Shown here: piece by piece, positions 17,845 to 25,446 of the stretch
How positions within the stretch are numbered: the stretch's first letter is position 1
Layout of the letters: each line of letters starts with the position of its first letter
Origin: DAIQNV01 sp038748775
Lineage (GTDB): Bacteria > Planctomycetota > Phycisphaerae > Phycisphaerales > UBA1924
Direction: 5' to 3'
Length of the DNA stretch: 64,000 nt
Assembly: GCA_038748775.1 (NCBI GenBank)
Contig: JBCDIT010000009.1
Location: 62,001 to 126,000 of the forward strand
Notes under the pieces: generated by a model
Databases searched by the model: none
Told to the model about the DNA's origin: nothing
Seen by the model: the letters and a program-made list of their open reading frames with translations, nothing else
Made by a program: the position numbers and the translations under genes

Positions 17845-18751
17845 GGGCCGCTCGAAGAGCCGCGATCGCGTCGAGGAAGTCGGCGCCCGGACGCATGACG
17901 AAAAGGTCATCGCTCAACGTCTGCACGCGACCCTCTCGGACGGCCCGAAGCCCCGACCAAACCGGGTCGGCTTGGAGTTGGGGAAGCCGGTCGTGAACCG
18001 CGCCGTGGCTGAGAATCACGATCGCGTCGGGATCCGAGGCCCAAACCTGCTCAGCGCTGTAGCGAGACAGTTCGGGGAACATCCCGTGGGGTTCTCCGCC
18101 GGCGAGGACCATCTCCGCACCGACCAGCTCGAGCAGCGACGCCACGTAGCTCTTTGGCGTGAACGCGTAACCGGTACGCGGCCCCCCGAAAAGCGCGATC
18201 ACTCTGGTCGGCGAACCGCTCCGATGTTCGTCGCGGAGTTTGTCGATCACGTTCTGGGTACGCACAGCTTGGTCGTCCGCTTCGGTCTCTTGGCCGGAGA
18301 GCGTTCCAAGTTCGCGAAGCCGGTCAGGCAAGCCTTCAATATCGCTCACCTGGAGGCAGTACACCGGGGCGCCGACGAGCCGCTCGATGCGTTCAACAAA
18401 GCGCGCCGAAGTCAAGTCGATTACGACTAAATCAGGTCGCGCTGCAACCAACTGCTCAAGATTCGGCCCCGACGCATGGTCGAGACCGATCGTCGGGATG
18501 CCCTCCCAGGAATCCGGCGTGCGTCCGGGCAACCAAGGTCGGGTGACAGGGCGAACGCCGATCGAAAGAAGAACGTCCACCGCGCCCGGGCTCGCCGCCG
18601 CTATGCGCATTGCCGGGCTCCGAAGAACGACGTCGCGACCAAGGTCATCACGGATCGTGATCGCCTTCCCCGCCTCGACGTCGGCTTTCGCCAAGGAACC
18701 GGCCCCAGCAACCACCGTGAGAAGCGTGATAAAGCGAAGTAGGCGAAGCAT
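17828..18751 (-). CDS. Periplasmic substrate-binding protein of iron-complex/cobalamin importer
   Basis: This 307-residue protein starts with a signal peptide (MLRLLRFITLLTVVAGAG then SLAKA) and belongs to the helical-backbone binding proteins of the BtuF/FhuD/FecB group. Visible features are the N-terminal RIAAASPGAVDVLLSIGV, then PNLEQLVAARPDLVVID, and the C-terminal ADFLDAIAALRAAL. It would capture the ligand in the periplasm and hand it to the permease encoded just downstream. An in-frame ATG 138 bases upstream is rejected because it would bury the signal peptide. It is the first gene of a three-gene unit. The 222 bases upstream hold no recognised riboswitch. Confidence 0.88.
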   Translation of the reverse strand: MLRLLRFITLLTVVAGAGSLAKADVEAGKAITIRDDLGRDVVLRSPAMRIAAASPGAVDVLLSIGVRPVTRPWLPGRTPDSWEGIPTIGLDHASGPNLEQLVAARPDLVVIDLTSARFVERIERLVGAPVYCLQVSDIEGLPDRLRELGTLSGQETEADDQAVRTQNVIDKLRDEHRSGSPTRVIALFGGPRTGYAFTPKSYVASLLELVGAEMVLAGGEPHGMFPELSRYSAEQVWASDPDAIVILSHGAVHDRLPQLQADPVWSGLRAVREGRVQTLSDDLFVMRPGADFLDAIAALRAALDLQD

Positions 18752-18973
18752 GCGGCTCCCTGCACCCCGGTGTCGTGGATTTTCGGGCTGGTCAATTAGT
18801 TGCGACGCGGTCTCAAAAAGGTAGTGCGCTGGCCCGCGAAGTTCAACTTGGCCAGATATCCGAGGTCGCACCAGGGGCCGATCTTTCAAGCAAACGGGTT
18901 CCGCACATTTCTGCGCGGGACCCGGGATCAGTTGTCGGAGTAGTGTGGCGGTGCCCTGTTTACCCCGTTTCGA

Positions 18974-21760
18974 TTACGGGCAGCCGGCGAGGAACGCCAC
19001 GATGAAGGCGTCGATGTCGCTGAGGTCGATGATGCCAAACGGCGCGGTGATGTCGGCCGTCGGGTCCTGACTCGCGAACGCGAGGATGAAGGCATCGATG
19101 TCGCTGAGGTCGAGGATGCCGAACGGCAGGGCGATGTCGGCGGCGTTGCAGCCGAAGAGGGCCAGGTCGGCGTTGTCGACGTCGCCGTCGAAGTCGAGGT
19201 CGCCCTGGCTGTAGGTAGTGCCGGTGCCGACGTTGGCGTTAGCGATGGCGAGGTCGTCGCCATCGACGTCGCCGTCGAGGTCGAGGTCACCGATCGACGT
19301 GCCCATGATGTCCTCGATGACCTTGAGGGCATCGAGAGCGTCGACGACGAGGTCGGCGTTCATGTCGGCCGAGAGGTCGACGACCGAGCCGTCGACGCCG
19401 GCGGCGTCCTCGAGGTCGGTGAAGTCACCGAAGTTGGCCTGGATGTAGTCAACGTCCTGGAGGTCGATGACCAGGTCCGAGCCGTTCGGGGCCCAACCCG
19501 GGGTGGCGGCGAGACCACCGGCGATGTCGGCGGCCGAGTCGCCCGACTCGTACGAGGTGGCGAGGGTGCCGCCGAACGAGGTGTTGAAGAAGTTGCCACC
19601 GAAGGCGTCGTCGACGGCCATGAAGCCGGCCATGCGGTCGAGGCTGCCGCCAACGAGGGCGAGGCCGTCGGCCCAGTAGCGGATGTCGGCGTCGTCGAAG
19701 TTACCGTCGCCCTGAGCGTCACCGAGGACCTCGATGATCGCGTCCGAGCCAGCGGCGCCGGCGATGGCGCCGGTACCGGCCGGGGCAACCCAGGCGGTGC
19801 CCGAGCCGAAGCGCTCGTCGTAGGCGGCAAGCATGTCGGCCGCGTCGTCGAGCGAGCGGACCCCGTCACCGTTGAAGTCAAACGCGATGCGGTTACGGTC
19901 GGTCAGGTTGCCGCCGTAGACGATGGCGTTGCCGGCCTGGTCGATGTAGTTCGCACCGCCAGCGACACCGTCCGAGTAGACGACGCCGGTTTCACGCTGC
20001 GGCACGAGGCCGCTCTGGGTGGTGTCGAACGCGTCGTACGCGCTGTTGTTTAGCGCGGCCGACGGGTCGTTGAGGACCACGTCGCGGACGTTGGCGTTCT
20101 GAGCGCCGTTGACCTCGATGGCGATCGGCTGCATGCCGTCGGCGTCGGGGTTGGCCGGAACGCTGTCCGGGGCGGCGGTCGGGAAGAAGTTCAACGCGAT
20201 GAACTCACCCGGCTGGAACTCGGTGTCCGGGCCACCCGGGTCGGCTTCGAAGGCGTCGAGCGAACGGGTGATGTTGTTCACGAACGCGCTGAGGCCGTCG
20301 TTGGCCGGGGCGGTGACGCCGGCGAACGGGTTGTTGAGGGCGGTCTCATCGTCGGCGTTGCCGAGGATGCCGTCCGGGCCACGACCGTCGAAGATGCCGT
20401 CCGGGTCCCAGCCCCAGCCACCGAACTCGGGGGCCGCGGCGCGGGGCTGACCGACAGTTCCGATACCCGACGGGCCGACGACCGAGTAGCCGTTCGGGCC
20501 ACCGTCGATGACCGCGGCCTGGGTCGGACGGACGAAGTCGGTGCCGCCCTTGACGTCGAACCGAATACCGAGGACGTTCATCTGGCCCGGGATGAGGCCG
20601 CGGTTGACGCCGCGCTCAGCACCCGAGTGACCGATGGCGAGGCGGGTGTTGCGGACGGTGGTGTCCATGTTGCCCGAGCCCGACTTGTTCGACGGGAGGT
20701 AGTTGGGGCCGAGGATGTTGTTGCCGTTACGGGTTCCGATGTTCTCACCGATGCCCCACGACGGGTCGATGCTGATCCCGTTCATGAACGCGTTACGCGT
20801 ACCCGAGCCCGAGTCACGGGTGACGATGACGAGGTTTTCACCGTTGACGCGTCGACCGGTGGCCTTGGCGTGACGGAGGTCGCTCTGGTCGATCTCCTGG
20901 ATGCCGGCGCCGTAGTTGACGAACGCGGCGACCGGGACGAGGGCGAGCGGGGTGTCGAAGACCTGGAGGGCCGGGTTCGAGCCGTCGGTGTTCAGACGGA
21001 CGAGCGGACGGAGCAGGTTGGTCTGGGCGAGGACGGTGCCGTCCTTGTCCTGGGCGAGGCGCGGGTTCGAGCCGTAGCCCGGGCCGCTCGGCGCGGCGAG
21101 CGGGGTGCCGGCACCGGCCTGGATGGCGAACCATGAGATCGGGACGTCGGCCGACGAGAAGTCGACGGTGAAGCCACCGGTGGCCGGGTTCAGGAGCTCA
21201 GCTTGGAAGGTGGTGCTGTTCGAGACGAACGGGGCGCCACCGCGGTGACCCGGGACGGCGATGCCGCTCGGGGGGGTGTCGAGGACGCCGGCGTTGTTGA
21301 GGTCGGCGCGGTTGTAGACCGCGCCGTCGTCGGCGCGGGCCGCGTTGCCGTCGATGGCGGCGGCCGCGTCGAAGTCAGCGGCAGGGTTGCAGAGCAGGGT
21401 GTCGGTGATGGCGGCCATGTCCGAGCCGTCCGGGCACACGTCGAAGAGGCCGGCGTAGGTGTCGAACTCACGGATACCGTTGCCCGAACCGACGAAGCGG
21501 TAGGTGAAGCCGAAGACGGCGTTGGCACCGAAGACCGGGCCGAGGTCGAGCGGGGCGAGCTGCTGGATCAGGAAGCTGCCCTGAGCGCCCGAGGTGCCGT
21601 TGGCGTCGACGTCGATGAAGTCGTTGGTGACGGCGGACGAGCGCCACAGGGTTTCGAGCAGGGTGGCGCCCGAACCGCTAACGATGGTCGGCTGAGCCGA
21701 GGCGACGCTGGCGCCGGCGGCAGCCACGAGGGCGGCGATACGAGTGGTCTTCGCGATCAT
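18974..21760 (-). CDS. Secreted PstS-like protein with C-terminal dockerin-like repeats
   Basis: This 928-residue protein has a signal peptide ending ASVASA before QP. The N-terminal region begins TIVSGSGATLLETLW and later has RDSGSGTRNAF (about residues 313-323); both resemble the phosphate-contacting loops of PstS-type binding proteins. The last 130 residues carry Ca-binding dockerin-like repeats (DLDLDGDVDGDDLAIA, DLDFDGDVDNADLALF) and end in a paired PFG-ILDLSDIDAF / PFG-IIDLSDIDAF element with a final GCP. That terminal pair is typical of exported proteins of Phycisphaerae. The start follows GGAGGGG. So it is an exported, possibly surface-bound, ligand-binding or structural protein; phosphate binding is an inference only. 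Confidence 0.8.
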   Translation of the reverse strand: MIAKTTRIAALVAAAGASVASAQPTIVSGSGATLLETLWRSSAVTNDFIDVDANGTSGAQGSFLIQQLAPLDLGPVFGANAVFGFTYRFVGSGNGIREFDTYAGLFDVCPDGSDMAAITDTLLCNPAADFDAAAAIDGNAARADDGAVYNRADLNNAGVLDTPPSGIAVPGHRGGAPFVSNSTTFQAELLNPATGGFTVDFSSADVPISWFAIQAGAGTPLAAPSGPGYGSNPRLAQDKDGTVLAQTNLLRPLVRLNTDGSNPALQVFDTPLALVPVAAFVNYGAGIQEIDQSDLRHAKATGRRVNGENLVIVTRDSGSGTRNAFMNGISIDPSWGIGENIGTRNGNNILGPNYLPSNKSGSGNMDTTVRNTRLAIGHSGAERGVNRGLIPGQMNVLGIRFDVKGGTDFVRPTQAAVIDGGPNGYSVVGPSGIGTVGQPRAAAPEFGGWGWDPDGIFDGRGPDGILGNADDETALNNPFAGVTAPANDGLSAFVNNITRSLDAFEADPGGPDTEFQPGEFIALNFFPTAAPDSVPANPDADGMQPIAIEVNGAQNANVRDVVLNDPSAALNNSAYDAFDTTQSGLVPQRETGVVYSDGVAGGANYIDQAGNAIVYGGNLTDRNRIAFDFNGDGVRSLDDAADMLAAYDERFGSGTAWVAPAGTGAIAGAAGSDAIIEVLGDAQGDGNFDDADIRYWADGLALVGGSLDRMAGFMAVDDAFGGNFFNTSFGGTLATSYESGDSAADIAGGLAATPGWAPNGSDLVIDLQDVDYIQANFGDFTDLEDAAGVDGSVVDLSADMNADLVVDALDALKVIEDIMGTSIGDLDLDGDVDGDDLAIANANVGTGTTYSQGDLDFDGDVDNADLALFGCNAADIALPFGILDLSDIDAFILAFASQDPTADITAPFGIIDLSDIDAFIVAFLAGCP

Positions 21761-21902
21761 TTCTACTACCCCTCCAGAGGGTGAACCCAAACGAACAAGT
21801 GAGAGCGTTCACAGTTCAGCGCATACCGATAGCGAGCTCCCAAACGCCGATCGCTGCGCGGGTTTCGATTTCAACAGACTCGCGTTCGCATCCATTGCGA
21901 AA

Positions 21903-21938
21903 GCAGGAAAGAGAAGGAGCCGGCTCTCGCCGGCTCCT
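21903..21938 (-). terminator. Rho-independent-type terminator after the pseudopilin-like gene
   Basis: Bases 21915-21924 and 21929-21938 form a perfect 10-bp GC-rich stem with a 4-base loop, 15 bases past the stop of the minus-strand gene at 21954. Read on the minus strand the stem is followed by TTCTCTTTCC. It separates that gene from the downstream secreted protein gene. Confidence 0.78.
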
Positions 21939-21953
21939 CGTGTTCTATATCTC

Positions 21954-23090
21954 TCAGTTGCCGACGGCCTTGAGGTACTGCTCGGGCGTCAGCACCTTGT
22001 TCGAGCCGGTGATCGACCAGAAGCGGTCGCCCCACTTGCCGTTCCCCTTGAGGGTCTCTTCGAGCTCGAGCAGTTCGACGTGGCCGTCCACGAATCCGTA
22101 GTTACCCTTGCCCTTCCAGCGGCGGCTCACGGCCATGATCGGGTACTCGTCGAGGACTTCGCCGCTTACGCGCTCGTTCCGGAAGACCTCGTCAAGGTCG
22201 ACGTTCGGGCCCGACTGCTCGTCGTCGCCCGGCGCGTCCCAGTAGGCAAACGCAGGACGGGTCAGCGACGCCGGAACGTCGTAAAAGCCAGACGGGCTGG
22301 CATTGCCGCCGAAATCGGTGAACGGCGTGATCGGGCGGTGGCTCTTGGAAACCAGACCGACCGAGCCCGTATCGCCGTCCGAGATGGCGCGCCATTCGGC
22401 GTCGTCCGTCATCTCGGCGGTCAAGATCGTCGAACTTGGAAAGCTGATCACGCCGTCTCGGACGAACGAGTTCCAGCGGCGGTTGCTCTGGTTCACCGCG
22501 TTGTTGAGCTTGTTACGACCCATGATCGCCGCGTTGGCCGCGAAGGCGAGACGGGCGACCTGGCGGTCTTGAAGGTTCGGGTTCACCGGGCCTGAGCCGG
22601 CATCGTCGACCTGCCAGTCTTCCCAGTCGCGGATGTCACCGCCCGGGTTCGAGCGGGGCGCGCCACCGTTGTACGCACCGGGCGACTGGAACGACTCGGG
22701 CGAGGTGTCGCCCTGGTCGAACATGAACCACGACCAGTGGATGTATCCGTTGTTGCCGCTCGGGTTTGCGCTGGAGGTCTCGGACTGGTCCTCGATGAGC
22801 CAGGCTTCCGACTGCGGGTTGTCGCCCCACGACTCGTTGGCGTACACGTAGCTCAGCGGGTACACGTCCTGGTTGGACGCCGTATACGTCGCCGTGCCCT
22901 GCAGCACCGAACGGTTGTTCGACTGGGCAATTGTTGCCTGCGCAGCTTCACGAGCAGCGCCGAGGGCCGGCAATAGAATGCCGATCAGCAACGCGATGAT
23001 CGCGATCACCACGAGAAGCTCAATCAGCGTAAATCCACGGCGGACGCCTGTAGCCCGGCGAAGAACGTGTGTCATCATTTGCGTGTCCAT
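21954..23090 (-). CDS. Pseudopilin-like protein with type IV prepilin N terminus
   Basis: This 378-residue protein begins with a short basic leader and the prepilin cleavage site RRG/FTLIELLVVIA, processed after Gly19, followed by a hydrophobic helix. The remainder is a large exported domain ending with GFVDGHVELLELEETL, the WxDGH-like motif common in planctomycete pseudopilin-like proteins (the DUF1559 type and relatives). The ATG at 23090 has AGGAGC upstream. In such bacteria these proteins are numerous and their role is mostly unknown; they may be minor pseudopilins or pilus-like surface proteins. No pilus assembly genes lie next to it. It has its own terminator. Confidence 0.85.
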   Translation of the reverse strand: MDTQMMTHVLRRATGVRRGFTLIELLVVIAIIALLIGILLPALGAAREAAQATIAQSNNRSVLQGTATYTASNQDVYPLSYVYANESWGDNPQSEAWLIEDQSETSSANPSGNNGYIHWSWFMFDQGDTSPESFQSPGAYNGGAPRSNPGGDIRDWEDWQVDDAGSGPVNPNLQDRQVARLAFAANAAIMGRNKLNNAVNQSNRRWNSFVRDGVISFPSSTILTAEMTDDAEWRAISDGDTGSVGLVSKSHRPITPFTDFGGNASPSGFYDVPASLTRPAFAYWDAPGDDEQSGPNVDLDEVFRNERVSGEVLDEYPIMAVSRRWKGKGNYGFVDGHVELLELEETLKGNGKWGDRFWSITGSNKVLTPEQYLKAVGN

Positions 23091-23409
23091 GCGTGCTCCT
23101 GTCGTGCCGGGCTCCTCCACCCGACGCCAATGGAAGCAGGTCTTCCCGCCGCGTTCCGTTCAGAAACAGTTCAATCTCGTGTTCACTTTTTGGCGTCGTC
23201 TCAAGTGGAGGATAAGAATGAACTTAGAACATGTCGCAAAGACGACTATGCGCAGAATTAACCGAAATCCGCTGCGCCGAATCGCTTCGACGCCAGTGTC
23301 TGATCAATGCCGCCCAATCAGGTGGGTTTCGGGGGGCGTTCGCCTGGGCCCCAAAGTCAGGGCGGTCAACCGATACACTTCCTGTCCCTTTGGTGAAAGG
23401 CTGTGTGAG
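23091..23409. other. Divergent intergenic region, 319 bases
   Basis: This spacer separates the pseudopilin-like gene (minus) from the lipoprotein gene (plus) and must hold both promoters, but I can define neither with confidence. It holds an AT-richer stretch around 23180-23260 and a strong ribosome-site-like GGAGGATAAGA before an ATG at 23218. That ATG is in frame with the lipoprotein but would place 64 residues ahead of its signal peptide. Confidence 0.5.
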
Positions 23410-24561
23410 ATGAACATCCGGTCAGTGTCGAAAGTCGTGTCAGGCGCATTGGCCGTGTTGGTCGGACTCGGGGTGTTGGGCGGGTGCGCCGTGCCCGCAC
23501 CCGAGATCACCGAGCTCCCGGGCTTCACCCCAATGGCGATCGACACCAACTACCAACCAACGCCGAAAACCGTTCGGTTTAAGGTCATCGAGCGAGGTGA
23601 CGGCCCTGAATACGAACAAAACCCAGAGCTTCCTATTACGCTGGGGTCGAGCATCGTCATCAGCGTTCCGCGGACGAGTGCGTTCGCCGACGAGGGTGCC
23701 GCCCGCGGCGAGGGATTTCGGACGGACGGCTACTTTCACGAGTTCGAGCAGCAAGTGGAGTTCGCGCTCATCCGTAAGGGGTTCGATCTGCGCGACCGCG
23801 CGAAGTTCGACGCCAAGCTCCTCGAGAAGAACGGCGGCGGCAACGACGGGATCGACTCCGAGGCCGAACTGATCAACGCCGCTCGCGACGGAGATGTCGT
23901 TGCCCAATACATCCTGCGGATCAACGACATCCGCACCGTCGCTGACCACACCCGAAAGATCGATCCGCTTGATTACCCGTCGGTCGTTCGCTTCGCACGC
24001 GAGAACCCGGGCATCGAACGGTCGGGAGCGCTGGACACGATCGAGGTCAAAATGGTCGAGGCGATCTTCAACGCCAAGCTCATCAAGGTCGACACCGGGA
24101 GCATCGCTTGGCTGGGGACCCACCGGCTCAATTCGATGGATCTACCCCGCCGCGGCGTCGAAGTGACGATCACGGTCACCCCAACCCCCGAGAACCTCGA
24201 AGCACTCGCCGAGCAGGCCGCGGAGTACGAGGCGAGGCTCCGCAAGACCTACACGTCGGCCCAGCGGCGCTACCAAGAAGCAACAGATATGAGCAAGAGC
24301 GCCCGCTCACGCAAGCTCTTCGCCGAGGATTACGAGCGGCTGCTTGCCGACTACAACGAGATGCTCGAGAACGCTCCCGACGTCAGCGAGTCGAGCTACG
24401 TCTACGGATACAGCAACTTCGAGGTCTCGATGGAGCCCGACTTCGTCCGCATCTTCGCTGGTTCAGGTCCCGGCGAAGAAGCGTCGAGAGCCCACGAACT
24501 CGAACTCCTCCAGTTCGCGGCCCTGGAAGCGATCGAGAAGATCGAGGTCAGTACCCGCTGA
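23410..24561 (+). CDS. Lipoprotein of unknown function
   Basis: This 383-residue protein begins with a lipoprotein signal, with lipobox LGGC and lipidated Cys26 expected. After that it has a mixed alpha/beta region with IRKGFDLRDRAKFDAKLLE and a long charged coiled-coil-like stretch around residues 255-320 (EALAEQAAEYEARLRKTYTS). I do not recognise the family. The region AEFALIRKGFDLRDRAKFD-like recalls CsgG-type secretion or curli-linked lipoproteins, but this is weak. An ATG at 23218 with a better ribosome site is in frame, but the lipobox argues for 23410. The last 14 bases overlap the convergent end of the HlyD-like gene. Confidence 0.72.
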   Translation: MNIRSVSKVVSGALAVLVGLGVLGGCAVPAPEITELPGFTPMAIDTNYQPTPKTVRFKVIERGDGPEYEQNPELPITLGSSIVISVPRTSAFADEGAARGEGFRTDGYFHEFEQQVEFALIRKGFDLRDRAKFDAKLLEKNGGGNDGIDSEAELINAARDGDVVAQYILRINDIRTVADHTRKIDPLDYPSVVRFARENPGIERSGALDTIEVKMVEAIFNAKLIKVDTGSIAWLGTHRLNSMDLPRRGVEVTITVTPTPENLEALAEQAAEYEARLRKTYTSAQRRYQEATDMSKSARSRKLFAEDYERLLADYNEMLENAPDVSESSYVYGYSNFEVSMEPDFVRIFAGSGPGEEASRAHELELLQFAALEAIEKIEVSTR

Positions 24562-25432
24562 CGCCTGCGAACGCATCGGTCGCCGGGGGGGCCAGCGTCA
24601 CCGTGAGCCCCGCCGGGAGGTTCGCGTTCGCGTTGTCAACGTACGCGATGCAACGGAACGTGCGCGTCGGCGCGTCGAGAACCGGAGAGATCGCGTCGAC
24701 GATCGCGACGAGCTCGGTTCCGACTGGGTCGCTCGCGTGGAGACGGAGCGTGTCACCCGGGGCGACGGCGCCGTACCGAGCCGCCGGCAGGTGTGCCTCG
24801 ACGCGGAGCCTGGCCGTCTCAACAAGCTCCACAATGGGATTCGCAGCGCCGGGTGTTTCTCCCGCATCGGCGTTGATCCGCTCGACCACGCCAGCGAACG
24901 GGGCGACGATCGTGTGCCTCTCAAGCATGGCCCGCAGTTCGTCGCGCCGCAGCCGATCGAGCGTCATGTTTTCTTGGGTGGTGACCCGCGCCGCCTCGGC
25001 CTTGCGAAGCTGGAGACGGGCGTCTTGCAGCTCTGAAAAGCTCGCCGCCCCCTTCTCGTGCGCGAGCGCCATCCGCTCGTACCTTGTCTTCGCGTAGCCG
25101 AGTTCCGCGTCCGCGACCGCGAGCGCCCCCTTGAACGAGACCTTGGCCTCGGCGCTCGCGAGCTGCGCCAGCACAAGACGGTCATCGAGCCGCGCGATCG
25201 GCTGACCGGCCTCGACGCGATCACCTTCCTGGACGAAGATCTCCACGATCGGTTCATCGAGGCCGACCGAGAGCTGAGCACGCCTCGCAGGCTGGGCGAT
25301 CGCACGGACCGGGCCCGCCTCACCGAGCACGTCGCTGGTGGCGTCGCGGAGCGCCGGCGGAGCGTGCACCGGCGGCGCCGCGTTCATTTCCGCGAGTGCG
25401 ACGCAGGCGATGATGTGGCGCAAGATTTCCAT
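24548..25432 (-). CDS. HlyD/RND-type periplasmic adaptor protein
   Basis: This 294-residue protein has an N-terminal hydrophobic signal or anchor (EILRHIIACVALAE) and the adaptor layout: a lipoyl half with VEIFVQEGDRVEAGQPIARLDD, a coiled-coil hairpin (about residues 90-150), the matching lipoyl half with HTIVAPFAGVVERIN, and a beta-barrel. Such proteins bridge inner-membrane transporters and outer-membrane channels. It is the last gene of the minus-strand unit that starts with the giant surface protein, 14 bases after the M50-type gene. No transporter pump or TolC is encoded nearby, so its partners are most likely the two membrane proteins just upstream. GAGGACA lies ahead of the ATG. Confidence 0.86.
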   Translation of the reverse strand: MEILRHIIACVALAEMNAAPPVHAPPALRDATSDVLGEAGPVRAIAQPARRAQLSVGLDEPIVEIFVQEGDRVEAGQPIARLDDRLVLAQLASAEAKVSFKGALAVADAELGYAKTRYERMALAHEKGAASFSELQDARLQLRKAEAARVTTQENMTLDRLRRDELRAMLERHTIVAPFAGVVERINADAGETPGAANPIVELVETARLRVEAHLPAARYGAVAPGDTLRLHASDPVGTELVAIVDAISPVLDAPTRTFRCIAYVDNANANLPAGLTVTLAPPATDAFAGVSGY

Positions 25433-25446
25433 CGGGTGTCCTCGTT

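Noticed and set aside
18752..18973. Possible cobalamin riboswitch upstream of the binding-protein gene
   Set aside because: On the minus strand no AGCCAGGAGACC-like box or GCCACTG element could be found, and the spacing is short.
18961..18980. Terminator for the dockerin-tailed gene (CCCGT / ACGGG around the stop)
   Set aside because: The 5-bp stem is too short and contains the stop codon; there is no T run.
20627..21784. Plus-strand open frames of 169 and 193 codons opposite the dockerin-tailed gene
   Set aside because: They are shadows of the secreted gene on the minus strand; composition is low-complexity Val/Gly/Arg.
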